A stretch of DNA of 13,373 nucleotides from an uncultured Oscillibacter sp. (lineage in GTDB: Bacteria > Bacillota_A > Clostridia > Oscillospirales > Oscillospiraceae): assembly GCA_951800675.1 (NCBI GenBank), contig CATOKC010000094.1, positions 1 through 13,373 of the forward strand. The letters are read 5' to 3'. Positions 1-7,468 of the stretch are shown piece after piece; position 1 is the first letter of the stretch; each line of letters opens with the position of its first letter. The notes below the pieces were generated by a model that ran no database searches, had not been told where the DNA came from, and saw only the letters and a program-made list of their open reading frames with translations. Position numbers and translations under genes: made by a program.

Positions 1-1263
1 ACCCCCTTCCGCACCTGGCAGAACACCATTACCGGCCCGGCGGCGGCGGAGCTGGGAGTGTTGTTCGGCTTCAACATTCCCCAGAGGTGGAGCGTCGCCC
101 ACCTCTATCAGGCGGTGCTAAGCGGCGAGGAACACGTTTCCCAAATTGCCCATATCACCACCCTGGCGGGCTATGTCCACTACATGCTCACCGGCGTCAA
201 CGCCGTGGGAGTGGGGGAGGCATCCGGCATGTTCCCCATCGACAGCGCCGCTCTGGACTATGACGCCGGGATGCTGTCAAAGTTCAACGCCCTGCCGAAG
301 GTAACGGTTCTGCCCTGGAAGCTGGAGGAGCTTTTGCCGAAGGTGCTGACCGCCGGAGAACCTGCCGGAACCCTTACGGAGTCCGGCGCGGTCCGGCTGG
401 ACGGTCTGCTGGCCCCGGGAATTCCCTTCGCTCCGGCGGAGGGAGACGCGGGCACCGGCATGACCGCCACCAACGCCGTGGCTCCCCGGACGGGCAACGT
501 CTCCGCCGGAACCTCCATCTTCGCTATGGTGGTGCTGGAAAAGCCTCTGAAAAAGGTCTACGAGGAAATCGACCTGGTGACCACCCCCGCCGGGGCCCCG
601 GTGGCTATGGTCCACTGCAACAACTGCACCAACGATACCAACGCCTGGGTCGGCGTTTTGGGAGAGGCGGCCCGCCTCTTCGGCGCGAATCCCTCTGCCG
701 GTGAACTGTACACCAAGCTCTACGAAAAGAGCCTGGACGGGGAAGCGGACTGCGGCGGCGTGCTGGTGTGCAATTACTTAGCTGGAGAGGGCGTTACCCA
801 CATGGACGCGGGCCGTCCGCTGGTGGCCCGGACGCCGGAGAGCCGCTTCACTCTGGCGAACTTCTTCAAGGCTCAGCTCTACGCCACCATGGCCACCGTA
901 AAAATAGGCATGGACATTTTGCGGGCGGAAGGGGTGGCCATCGACTCCCTGACGGGTCACGGCGGACTGTTCAAGACCCCGGTGGTGGGGCAGAGCTATC
1001 TGGCCGCCGCCTGCAACGCGCCGGTCACCTGCATGGAGACGGCGGGAGAGGGCGGGCCCTATGGCATGGCCCTGCTTGCCGCGTACATGCTGCGCAAAGC
1101 GGAGGGCGAGTGTCTGGAGGACTTCCTGAGCCGCCGGGTGTTCGCCGGGACCGCCGGAACCACCGTCCAGCCAAGCGCCGCCCTGACGGAGGGCTTCCAT
1201 ACCTACATCCGGCGGTACAAGGCTCTGCTCGAGGTGGAGCGCACCGCCGTGGAACACCTGTAA
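1..1263 (+). CDS. FGGY-family carbohydrate kinase, probable L-ribulokinase role, 5'-truncated by window edge
   Basis: The reading frame is open from base 1 (TPFRTWQNT...) to TAA at 1261-1263, giving 420 visible residues. FGGY kinases of this type are about 530 aa, so roughly the first 110 residues lie outside the window. Visible family features are the TPFRTW segment, the [10 protein letters not shown] and TTLAGYVHY stretches, an [12 protein letters not shown] segment whose Asp (445-447) fits the catalytic base, and the C-terminal GHGGLFKTP nucleotide-binding motif followed by [13 protein letters not shown] kinases phosphorylate sugars with ATP in the cytoplasm. The sequence alone does not separate ribulokinase from xylulokinase. 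Placement directly before araA and araD makes L-ribulose the likely substrate (araB function), although it looks like the Clostridia-type kinase rather than classical AraB. Only 12 bases separate it from araA, whose ribosome site overlaps this stop. An ATG- or GTG-initiated shorter version from about base 58 would be an artefact of the truncation. Confidence 0.9.
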   Translation, partial: TPFRTWQNTITGPAAAELGVLFGFNIPQRWSVAHLYQAVLSGEEHVSQIAHITTLAGYVHYMLTGVNAVGVGEASGMFPIDSAALDYDAGMLSKFNALPKVTVLPWKLEELLPKVLTAGEPAGTLTESGAVRLDGLLAPGIPFAPAEGDAGTGMTATNAVAPRTGNVSAGTSIFAMVVLEKPLKKVYEEIDLVTTPAGAPVAMVHCNNCTNDTNAWVGVLGEAARLFGANPSAGELYTKLYEKSLDGEADCGGVLVCNYLAGEGVTHMDAGRPLVARTPESRFTLANFFKAQLYATMATVKIGMDILRAEGVAIDSLTGHGGLFKTPVVGQSYLAAACNAPVTCMETAGEGGPYGMALLAAYMLRKAEGECLEDFLSRRVFAGTAGTTVQPSAALTEGFHTYIRRYKALLEVERTAVEHL

Positions 1264-1275
1264 GGAGGAACATTT

Positions 1276-2739
1276 ATGAAAAAATATCAATTTTGGTTCG
1301 TCGTCGGCAGCCAGTTTCTTTATGGTCCCGAGGTCCTGGAAACCGTGGCCGCCCGCGCCCAGGAAATGGCGGAAGAGCTCAGCGCGGTTCTGCCCTATCC
1401 CTTGATTTACAAGGTCACCGCCAAGACCAACCGGGAAATCGCCGAGGTGTGCAAGGAGGCCAACTACGACGATTCCTGCGCCGGAGTCATCACCTGGTGC
1501 CACACCTTCAGCCCCTCCAAAATGTGGATCAACGGCCTGGCGGACCTCCAGAAGCCCTGGTGCCACTTCGCTACCCAGTACAACCGGGAGATTCCCAACG
1601 AGGAAATTGATATGGACTTCATGAACCTGAACCAGGCCGCCCATGGCGACCGGGAGCACGGCTTCATCGGGGCCCGTCTGAGAAAGCCCCGGAAGGTCAT
1701 CGCCGGGTTCTGGCAGGACGGAGACGTCCAGACCCGCATCGGCAGCTGGATGAAGGCCGCCGTGGGCGTGTCGGTGTCCAAGTCCATGAAAGTCATGCGC
1801 TTTGGCGACAACATGCGGGAAGTGGCCGTTACCGAGGGCGACAAGGTGGAGGTCCAGGCCAAGCTGGGCTGGCAGGTAAACACCTGGGCTGTGGGCGATC
1901 TGGTGAAGGCCATGGAGGAAGTCACCGAGGAGGAAGTCAACGCCCAGATGGCCCGCTACGCGGAGAAATACGACATGGCAACGGACCGGATGGACCAGGT
2001 GCTCTATCAGGCCCGGGAAGAGGCTGCCATGAAGAAGCTGATGGACGCCGAGGGCTGCCTTGCCTTCTCCAACACCTTCCAGGACCTCTACGGCATGAGG
2101 CAGCTTCCCGGCCTTGCCAGTCAGGATTTGATGGCACAGGGCTATGGCTACGGCGGCGAGGGAGACTGGAAGGTCTCCGCTTTGACCGCCATCCTGAAAG
2201 CCATGGGCGAGGGCGGCAACGGAGCCTCCGCCTTTATGGAGGATTACACCTACCATCTGGTGAAGGGTCAGGAGTACAGCCTGGGAGCCCACATGCTGGA
2301 GGTCTGTCCGTCGGTTGCGGCGGACCGGCCCCGGATTGAGGTGCACCCCTTGGGCATTGGGGACCGGGAGGACCCGGCCCGGCTGGTGTTTGAGGGCAAG
2401 CCCGGCGATGCCATTGTGGTCAGCCTGATTGACATGGGCGGACGGCTCCGGCTGATCTGCCAGGACATCCACTGTGTGAAGCCCATCCTGCCCATGCCGA
2501 ACCTGCCTGTGGCCCGGGTCATGTGGCAGGCGGAGCCCAGCCTCACCACCGGCGTGGAGTGCTGGATCACGGCGGGCGGCGCTCACCACACGGTCCTCAG
2601 CTATGACGTGACGGCGGAACAGATGAAGGACTGGGCCAATATGATGGACATTGAATTTGTCCACATCACCAAGGACACCACGGTAGAGAGCCTGGAGCAC
2701 GACCTGTTCCTCGCGGACCTGGCCTGGAAATTGAAGTAA
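1276..2739 (+). CDS. araA: L-arabinose isomerase
   Basis: This 487-residue protein matches L-arabinose isomerase (about 475-500 aa) across its length. The enzyme interconverts L-arabinose and L-ribulose in the cytoplasm using a divalent metal, normally Mn2+. The metal and catalytic residues are in place: E295 in [10 protein letters not shown]322 in FMEDYTYH, H339 in GAHMLEVCP and H437/H438 in GGAHHTV. These correspond to E306, E333, H350 and H450 of the E. coli enzyme, with the first three spaced identically. The ATG is preceded by AGGAGG at 1263-1268, which overlaps the kinase stop and leaves seven bases before the start, so translation of the two genes is probably coupled. The N-terminus ([16 protein letters not shown]) is the usual one for the family. 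It sits between the kinase and araD in the standard catabolic order. Confidence 0.97.
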   Translation: MKKYQFWFVVGSQFLYGPEVLETVAARAQEMAEELSAVLPYPLIYKVTAKTNREIAEVCKEANYDDSCAGVITWCHTFSPSKMWINGLADLQKPWCHFATQYNREIPNEEIDMDFMNLNQAAHGDREHGFIGARLRKPRKVIAGFWQDGDVQTRIGSWMKAAVGVSVSKSMKVMRFGDNMREVAVTEGDKVEVQAKLGWQVNTWAVGDLVKAMEEVTEEEVNAQMARYAEKYDMATDRMDQVLYQAREEAAMKKLMDAEGCLAFSNTFQDLYGMRQLPGLASQDLMAQGYGYGGEGDWKVSALTAILKAMGEGGNGASAFMEDYTYHLVKGQEYSLGAHMLEVCPSVAADRPRIEVHPLGIGDREDPARLVFEGKPGDAIVVSLIDMGGRLRLICQDIHCVKPILPMPNLPVARVMWQAEPSLTTGVECWITAGGAHHTVLSYDVTAEQMKDWANMMDIEFVHITKDTTVESLEHDLFLADLAWKLK

Positions 2740-2744
2740 ACGCC

Positions 2745-2777
2745 TGCGGGGGGGCGGCCTCCGCGCCGCCCCCCGCA
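2745..2777 (+). repeat. GC-rich intercistronic hairpin between araA and araD
   Basis: TGCGGGGGG and CGGC on the left pair with GCCG and CCCCCCGCA on the right, leaving one bulged G (2754) and the loop CTCCGC (2759-2764). There is no T-run after it, so it does not look like a Rho-independent terminator. The araD ribosome site (GAGGG, 2787-2791) starts ten bases later. It probably acts as an RNA-processing or 3'-end-stabilising structure that sets araA levels relative to araD. Confidence 0.7.
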
Positions 2778-2798
2778 CATAGGAAAGAGGGAACTGTA

Positions 2799-3497
2799 AT
2801 GTTAGAAGAACTGAAAGAACAGGTCTGTGAGGCAAACCTGCTGCTGCCGAAATACGGTCTGGTCACCTTCACCTGGGGCAATGTCTCCGGCATTGACCGG
2901 GAACAGGGCCTAATGGTAATCAAGCCCTCCGGTGTGGAGTACGGGGACATGAAGCCCGAAGATATGGTGGTGGTGAGCCTGGAGTCCGGGGAGCGGGTGG
3001 AGGGCCGCTACAAGCCCTCCAGCGACACGGATACCCACCTGGCGCTGTATAAAGCCTTCCCGGCCCTGGGCGGCATTGTCCACACCCACAGCCGTTGGGC
3101 CACCTCCTTCGCCCAGGCGGGGAAGGGGGTTCCCGCCATGGGCACCACCCAGGGAGACTATTTCTACGGTGAGATTCCCTGCACCCGTAAGATGACACCC
3201 GAGGAAATCGCCGGAAGCTATGAGCTGGAGACGGGAAATGTGATCATTGAGACCTTCCGGGGGCGGAAGCTGGATCCAGCTCAAGTCCCGGCGGCGCTGG
3301 TCCATAGCCACGGCCCCTTCGCCTGGGGTACGGATCCGCTTAACGCCGTTCACAACGCCGTGGTGCTGGAGGAGGTGGCGTTCATGGACTTCCACGCCAT
3401 GCAGCTGACGCCCGGACTGGGAGCCATGCAGCCGGAGCTGCTGGATAAGCACTACCTCCGGAAGCATGGCCCTGGGGCCTATTACGGACAGAATTGA
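2799..3497 (+). CDS. araD: L-ribulose-5-phosphate 4-epimerase
   Basis: This 232-residue class II aldolase/epimerase-fold protein converts L-ribulose-5-phosphate to D-xylulose-5-phosphate, which enters the pentose phosphate or phosphoketolase route. Key residues fall at the same numbers as in E. coli AraD: D76 in SSDTDTH, zinc ligands H95 and H97 in VHTHS, H171 in [10 protein letters not shown], and Y229 in the C-terminal AYYGQN. The [15 protein letters not shown] segment is also characteristic of the family. These residues favour the 4-epimerase over related fuculose or rhamnulose phosphate aldolases. The ATG follows GAGGG at 2787-2791 with seven bases of spacing. It is third in the arabinose operon, and the mutarotase begins 14 bases after its TGA. 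Confidence 0.96.
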   Translation: MLEELKEQVCEANLLLPKYGLVTFTWGNVSGIDREQGLMVIKPSGVEYGDMKPEDMVVVSLESGERVEGRYKPSSDTDTHLALYKAFPALGGIVHTHSRWATSFAQAGKGVPAMGTTQGDYFYGEIPCTRKMTPEEIAGSYELETGNVIIETFRGRKLDPAQVPAALVHSHGPFAWGTDPLNAVHNAVVLEEVAFMDFHAMQLTPGLGAMQPELLDKHYLRKHGPGAYYGQN

Positions 3498-3510
3498 CGG
3501 GGAAGGGCCT

Positions 3511-4536
3511 ATGGAGAGAAAGCCTTTTGGCACGACCCGCGACGGCCGTGCTGTGGATGAGATTATTTTGGATAACGGGACGCTCTGCTGTTCTCTTTTG
3601 ACTTACGGAGCGACCCTGCGGGGACTGGTGGCGCAGGGGAAGCGGGGACCCGTTGATACGGTTCTGGGCTTTGACCGCGTGGAGGATTATGAGGCCCAGG
3701 ACAAGTTCATGGGCGCGGTGGTAGGCCGTTACGCCAACCGCATCGCCGGAGGACGGTTCACGCTGGATGGGCGGAGCTATACCCTGGCCTGCAACGACGG
3801 GGAGAACCACCTTCACGGCGGCCCGACGGGCTTCTTTTCCAAGGTCTGGGAAGCGGAGCCCTGGGGGGAATGTGGCGTGACCTTCTCCTGTGAGAGCGGG
3901 GATATGGAAGAGGGTTATCCGGGCCGGATCAAGGCTTCCGTCACCTACTGCCTGGAGGGCAGAGCGCTGCGGCTATTGTACCGGGCCGTGACGGACCGGA
4001 CAACCATCTGCAATTTGACGAATCACGCCTATTTTAACTTGAACGGACATAGCGCCGGGGGAGCGATGGACCAGCTCCTCACGCTGTGCGCCAGCCGTTA
4101 CACCCCCGTGGGGCCGGGCAGTATTCCAACTGGTGAAATCACACCGGTGGAGGGGACGCCTATGGATTTCCACAGTCCCACCGCCATTGGCGCACGGATT
4201 GACCAGCCTTTCCGCCAGCTGGAGCTGTGCTCCGGCTATGACCATAACTGGGTGGTGGACGGCGAACCCGGCGCGTTGAGGCTGGCCGCCGTGCTGGAGG
4301 GCATGGAGAGCGGTATTCGCGTGGAAGTGGAGACCACTTTGCCCGGTATCCAATTTTACGCGGGAAATTACATGGCGGGTGGTCCCGCCGGAAAAGGCGG
4401 GGCGAAGTATGGCCGCCGTGACGCGGTGTGCCTGGAGACCCAGTTTTTCCCGGATACACCGAACCGCCCGGAGTTTCCCCAGTGTGTCCTTCGGCCCGGG
4501 GAAGTCTGGAGGCACGAGACGGTGTTTCGGTTTTGA
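3511..4536 (+). CDS. galM: Aldose 1-epimerase (mutarotase)
   Basis: This 341-residue protein belongs to the GalM family, which interconverts alpha and beta anomers of aldoses. Conserved sites are GRYANRI (R77), ENHLHGG (H100/H102), the catalytic acid H172 in LTNHAYFNL, GYDHNWV, and the catalytic base E309 in CLETQFFPDTPN. I chose ATG 3511 because GGGGAAGGG (3499-3507) lies just upstream and the usual N-terminal sequence starts there. An in-frame ATG at 3466 would overlap araD by 32 bases, has no good ribosome site and adds 15 atypical residues. As the last gene of the arabinose operon it probably supplies the anomer used by AraA. Glucose or galactose specificity cannot be excluded. A strong terminator follows 26 bases after the stop. 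Confidence 0.93.
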   Translation: MERKPFGTTRDGRAVDEIILDNGTLCCSLLTYGATLRGLVAQGKRGPVDTVLGFDRVEDYEAQDKFMGAVVGRYANRIAGGRFTLDGRSYTLACNDGENHLHGGPTGFFSKVWEAEPWGECGVTFSCESGDMEEGYPGRIKASVTYCLEGRALRLLYRAVTDRTTICNLTNHAYFNLNGHSAGGAMDQLLTLCASRYTPVGPGSIPTGEITPVEGTPMDFHSPTAIGARIDQPFRQLELCSGYDHNWVVDGEPGALRLAAVLEGMESGIRVEVETTLPGIQFYAGNYMAGGPAGKGGAKYGRRDAVCLETQFFPDTPNRPEFPQCVLRPGEVWRHETVFRF

Positions 4537-4561
4537 CAGTTCGTTTAGCGTGTAAAAGTAT

Positions 4562-4605
4562 AAACGACAGGGACGGCGCTTAGCTGTCCCTGTCGTTTGG
4601 TTTTT
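4562..4605 (+). terminator. Rho-independent terminator of the arabinose operon
   Basis: AAACGACAGGGAC (4562-4574) pairs perfectly with GTCCCTGTCGTTT (4586-4598). Three further pairs (GGC with GCT, including one G-T) extend the stem to 16 pairs with loop GCTTA. GG and then TTTTT (4601-4605) follow. On the other strand the stem is followed by an interrupted T-rich stretch, so it may also end the convergent DUF2461 transcript. Confidence 0.92.
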
Positions 4606-4627
4606 GCGCTGTCCCTGCCGGTTTCCG

Positions 4628-5311
4628 CTATCTTTTGGGCATTTGGAAATCCGCGAGAGCCTGATTTAAATAATCGTTGAAGGGCTTCATCCGGCAGAAG
4701 ATGTCTGCCGCTTTGGACAAGAACTGCTCGCCATCCACAAGGTCTTTGTCTTGGATGGGGTGCTCCAGGTACCAGCTCTTGTATTTCAGATACCCGGCCT
4801 GGGGATGTTCCTTTTCGTATCCGGCCGGAACGTTTTTCAGTGCCGAACCTCGCACCGTGAAATACTCCTGAAACGCCGGGGCCGTGATGACCGCTTCCCA
4901 CTCACCGCCGTGCTCCGAGATATAGTCCCGTACCATTTTGGTGGCATCCTTGAACATGTCCGCAAACAGGCCGCCGCCCAGGAAGGACTGGCCGCCCGGT
5001 TTCACCATCAGGTAGTAGCCCACGGGAATGGGCAGCTTGCCCATAGATGAGATATGCGCCCGGAAGGCGGGATTGTAGGGGGACTTGTCGTGGCTGAACC
5101 GGGTGTCCCGTACCAGCTTGAAGGTCAGGTCCTTGGGCGCGTGGCCGAGGACGCCGCTGTCGAATTCTCCAATCCGGAAAATCAGGGCCTGGACCAGTTC
5201 CTCAAACTGCGCGTTGGCCGCCTGGTACTCGGCCTTATGGGCGTGATACCACTCCCGGTTGTTGTTGGCGCTCAGGCTGGACAGGTAGTCCAGAATCATT
5301 TGTGTATTCAT
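4628..5311 (-). CDS. DUF2461 family protein (TIGR02453-type)
   Basis: The 227-residue protein matches the DUF2461 family from end to end. The N-terminal LSANNNREWYHAHKAEY segment fits the family pattern of a helical start with NN..W....K..Y. Other hallmarks are LVRDTRFSHDKSPYNPAFRAH (Arg-Asp-x-Arg-Phe followed by Lys-Ser-Pro-Tyr), GYYLMVKPGGQSFLGGGLF, and the C-terminal YLKYKSWYLEHPI. There is no signal peptide or membrane segment, so it is probably cytoplasmic. No biochemical function is established for the family, and none is claimed here. The ATG has an excellent ribosome site (TAAGGAGG, positions 5319-5326 on the minus strand), which overlaps the stop of the small gene before it. The two are therefore probably co-transcribed. 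It converges with the arabinose operon and shares its terminator region. Confidence 0.88.
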   Translation of the reverse strand: MNTQMILDYLSSLSANNNREWYHAHKAEYQAANAQFEELVQALIFRIGEFDSGVLGHAPKDLTFKLVRDTRFSHDKSPYNPAFRAHISSMGKLPIPVGYYLMVKPGGQSFLGGGLFADMFKDATKMVRDYISEHGGEWEAVITAPAFQEYFTVRGSALKNVPAGYEKEHPQAGYLKYKSWYLEHPIQDKDLVDGEQFLSKAADIFCRMKPFNDYLNQALADFQMPKR

Positions 5312-5323
5312 GGTTCCGCCTCC

Positions 5324-5545
5324 TTACGCTTCCGAAATGGTGGAAAAGGCCGGGCCGTTCAGAAAGTCCCGAAGCATCTTTTTCAGCCGCTCCGGGGACT
5401 GGTACGTCCGGCAGAAGGAAAACTGCCGTTTTCATCCGTACCGGGAAAGCCGCTGGCGGTAAGCTTCCGGGGTGATACCCCAAATGTCCCTGACGGTGGC
5501 TTTTTCGATTAACATGGACAGCTCTTGATTTGTTTTTGTGTCCAT
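5324..5545 (-). pseudogene. Small ORF of unknown function interrupted by an in-frame TGA
   Basis: A minus-strand frame starts at ATG 5545-5543 behind AGGAGGTG and runs to TAA at 5326-5324. It is 73 codons, of which codon 38 (5434-5432) is TGA. The upstream part reads MDTKTNQELSMLIEKATV and then RDIWGITPEAYRQRLSRYG. After the TGA the same frame continues KRQFSFCRTYQSPERLKKML and ends NGPAFSTISEA. The basic, amphipathic composition on both sides, the good ribosome site and the stop abutting the DUF2461 ribosome site all suggest one original gene of about 73 codons. I do not recognise the family. GITPEAYRQR resembles segments of DNA-binding regulators, but this is too short to assign. Alternatives are a real 37-residue protein, a mutated gene, or a sequencing error. 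Confidence 0.55.
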
Positions 5546-5632
5546 AAAGCACCTCCTGTAGGATTAGACTGGAGTAAGACAAATTTGTGACAAAAGCGCT
5601 GGACTATTTTTGCGGGTGTGTCTATAGTTGAC

Positions 5633-5661
5633 AGTATAGAGGAAATCCCGGATATTCGCAA
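5633..5661 (-). promoter_or_regulatory. Probable promoter of the small ORF-DUF2461 unit, with a short inverted repeat
   Basis: On the minus strand, TTGCGA (5661-5656) and TATACT (5638-5633) are separated by 17 bases. This is a reasonable sigma-A promoter about 80 bases upstream of the small ORF. The inverted repeat CTATA-8-TATAG (5622-5639) overlaps the -10 and could be an operator. A second palindrome, ACAAATTTGT (5579-5588), lies in the leader. The plus strand also carries TTGACA at 5629-5634, but it has no gene downstream. Confidence 0.45.
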
Positions 5662-5693
5662 TAGCGTAAACCGCGTACAGCGTACAAATAAAA

Positions 5694-6065
5694 TCAATCT
5701 CCTTTCATTATGAGGCACATTTTCTCATTCGCCTGTTCGCTTCCGCTTATTGATATAGCTTCCTGGTCCCCGAAAGATTTCATAACAAACACCGTAAGCT
5801 GACCGTTTCCTCTAGCAGTCAGGACCGCCTCGCTATCGTTGGAGAACACCTCCAAGGTTATAGCCGCCCCCAGAATCCGAAGGCTTCGCGGTTGCCTCAC
5901 CAGCGCGGTCCGGACGCTCCATCCACGGCTGCCCCGGAAATCGCCGGAGACGGGAACATATCCGCGGACGCATTGCTTGACAAAGCCGAGGCTCGCCGCT
6001 CCGCGCCCTGGGATCAAAAGCATACACGGTCCATCAATCGGAAATAGGTCCGAACGCGCCGTCAT
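5694..6065 (-). pseudogene. Possible remnant of a glycoside hydrolase (GH32-like C-terminal beta-sandwich)
   Basis: An open minus-strand frame of up to 123 codons ends at 5694. Its C-terminal half includes RSLRILGAAITLEVFSNDSE and then AVLTARGNGQLTVFVMKS. The LEVFSND-E-AVLT pattern resembles the end of GH32 invertase/levanase proteins, where the last beta-strands commonly read (V/L)EVF.NDGEAV.T. The catalytic five-bladed domain is absent. The upstream half of the frame is not recognisable, and the ATG at 6065 has no good ribosome site. If this is right, it is the tail of a degraded fructan- or sucrose-hydrolase gene beside the present sugar operon. It could instead be an unrelated orphan ORF or chance coding potential in GC-rich DNA. 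Confidence 0.3.
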
Positions 6066-6352
6066 ATCGCCAAAGAGCTTTACAGCTATACAGTGCGGAG
6101 GGGATTGCTATGGGTCCGGCGCGGCTTGTCCAGAAACTTGAAAATCAACGCTTTCCCCATGTCCTTTCGGGTGAGGGCGTTGCCGTGTGATTTTTGGTAA
6201 AGAATAAAATGCTTGTAGTTCTTTTCTGAAAAAGTATCCCAGGTTTTTCGGCGGCGAGTTTTTGTACCTAAGGCTTGCCGAAAGGAAACCTGCGCGATTC
6301 TGTGAGGCCCGAAAGAAATATATGAAACAAGCAAGAAACAAATGAAACAACA
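6066..6352. other. Unassigned intergenic stretch upstream of the LacI-family regulator
   Basis: No gene is supported here. Overlapping minus-strand frames of about 80 codons start near 6334 and 6353, but they lack ribosome sites and recognisable motifs. Composition shifts from GC-rich before about 6180 to AT-rich after about 6310. Three copies of GAAACAA (6324-6330, 6335-6341, 6344-6350) lie immediately upstream of the regulator promoter. The segment around 6225-6300 reads in one plus frame as short basic peptide-like sequence (FRRRVFVPKA), with no start. Confidence 0.4.
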
Positions 6353-6381
6353 TTGACTTGAAAGGTGGAAATCAGTATTAT
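6353..6381 (+). promoter_or_regulatory. Sigma-A-type promoter of the sugar-uptake operon
   Basis: TTGACT (6353-6358) and TATTAT (6376-6381) are exactly 17 bases apart, each one mismatch from consensus. Initiation would fall near 6388, giving a leader of roughly 75 bases before the regulator. This is the best promoter match in the window. The next five genes are closely spaced on the same strand, so it probably drives the whole operon. Confidence 0.8.
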
Positions 6382-6421
6382 GAAAAAAAGAAAAAATTTA
6401 AAAATATTGAAAGAAAAAGTG

Positions 6422-6468
6422 TGCAAATCGCATGAAAAATCATGCTGAACTGAGGGGAGAGATTTGCA
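6422..6468 (+). promoter_or_regulatory. Nested inverted repeats covering the regulator's ribosome site and start
   Basis: TGCAAATC (6422-6429) is perfectly complementary to GATTTGCA (6461-6468), which contains the TTG start at 6464. Nested directly inside is GCATGA-AAAA-TCATGC (6430-6445). In RNA the two helices could stack, leaving the ribosome site TGAGGGGAGA (6451-6460) in a bulge and the start codon in the stem. At DNA level the same palindromes lie downstream of the promoter and could be an operator for the LacI-family protein they precede. Confidence 0.55.
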
Positions 6469-7468
6469 ATTGGGCGCTACCATTCGTGATATCGCAAAAT
6501 TAGCACAGGTTTCTCCGGCGACTGTTTCACGGTATTTCTCAGGCAGCACGATTGTGGGAGCCGAGTTGTCTAAAAAAATTGAGGCGGCAGCGACGCAACT
6601 GGGTTACGTTCCGACCAGGACCACAAAACGGAATTTGGGCGTGATCATCGTTCTGGTTCCGCACCTGCAACTGGGATATTTCAGTGAAGTACTGCGGGAG
6701 ATCATCAAGCAGATGCCAAAATATCGCTGCAAGCTTATGATTCTGCCCACTACGCCGGGAGACGACAGCTATAAAAGTTTTTTTAAAGAGCTGTATATAC
6801 ACGGCGTTATTTATCTGGAAGAAGATATTGACGCCGATATGCTCCGCTATATCCGGGCGAAAAACATTAAAATCATCATGCTTGGCGGGGCCGCATATGA
6901 AAGCCACTGCGACTATGTGCATATTAACGACATGGCCGCAGCCTATGAGGGGATGCGGTATCTGCTGGACCTGAATCACCGGGATATCCTCATCCTGGCG
7001 GACTATACCCACCATTTCAGCTCAGGGGCACAGCGTTTGATCGGGTGTCAGCAAGCGCTGAAGGAATATAATCTTACCTATGATGAGGACAAAGCCGTTG
7101 AGTTTGGGGAGTTGACCTGTGAGGGCGGCTACCGCTCCATGAAGAAGGCTTTGCAACAGAGCAAAAAATTCACCGCAGTGTTTGCCTTCAGCGACGAATC
7201 CGCCATCGGAGCCATCTCGGCTCTGGCTGAGAGCGGACTGAAGGTCCCGCGGGACATCTCCGTGCTTGGCTTTGACGGTATTCCGATTTCGGAGAAGGTG
7301 GTTCCGAAGTTAAGCACCATTTATCAGCCCATCGACAAAATGGTGGAATGGACCTTGAACACCTTGTGCGAAGTAGATGAAAAAGATCGGCCGGAAAATA
7401 TGGAATATACGCTCCCTTATAAGCTTTTGGAGCGGGAGACTTGTATTCGACGGGAGGAACAGCTATGA
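6464..7468 (+). CDS. LacI-family transcriptional regulator
   Basis: This 334-residue protein has the LacI/GalR architecture. An N-terminal helix-turn-helix (TIRDIAKLAQVSPATVSRYF, about residues 5-24) is followed by a hinge helix ending in LGYVPTRTTKRNLG. A periplasmic-binding-protein-like effector domain then runs from about residue 60 to the end, with the late motifs VFAFSDESAIGA and VLGFDGIPISEKVVPKLSTI. The effector is not predictable but is probably the transported sugar or its phosphate. I chose TTG 6464 because GAGG at 6452-6455 is well spaced from it. A second in-frame TTG at 6470 is possible. Its TGA overlaps the next gene's ATG (ATGA, 7465-7468), so the regulator is translationally coupled to the transporter it presumably controls. 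Placement first in the operon implies autoregulation. Confidence 0.92.
   Translation: MQLGATIRDIAKLAQVSPATVSRYFSGSTIVGAELSKKIEAAATQLGYVPTRTTKRNLGVIIVLVPHLQLGYFSEVLREIIKQMPKYRCKLMILPTTPGDDSYKSFFKELYIHGVIYLEEDIDADMLRYIRAKNIKIIMLGGAAYESHCDYVHINDMAAAYEGMRYLLDLNHRDILILADYTHHFSSGAQRLIGCQQALKEYNLTYDEDKAVEFGELTCEGGYRSMKKALQQSKKFTAVFAFSDESAIGAISALAESGLKVPRDISVLGFDGIPISEKVVPKLSTIYQPIDKMVEWTLNTLCEVDEKDRPENMEYTLPYKLLERETCIRREEQL

Noticed and set aside
778..2835. Very long minus-strand open frame (685 codons) opposite the kinase and araA
   Set aside because: It is antisense to two well-conserved genes in GC-rich DNA, has no recognisable motifs, and its His/Gly/Leu-rich composition is typical of a shadow frame.
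4533..4564. TTGACA near the end of galM followed by TATAAA
   Set aside because: Spacing is about 20 bases and the element runs straight into a strong terminator with no plus-strand gene after it.
5629..5657. Plus-strand TTGACA with GATATT 17 bases later
   Set aside because: No plus-strand gene follows for about 800 bases. The overlapping minus-strand elements serve a real gene and explain the site better.
6422..6445. Possible CcpA cre site in the regulator leader
   Set aside because: The sequence does not fit the TG-N-AA-N-CG consensus spacing, with an extra base before the central CG.
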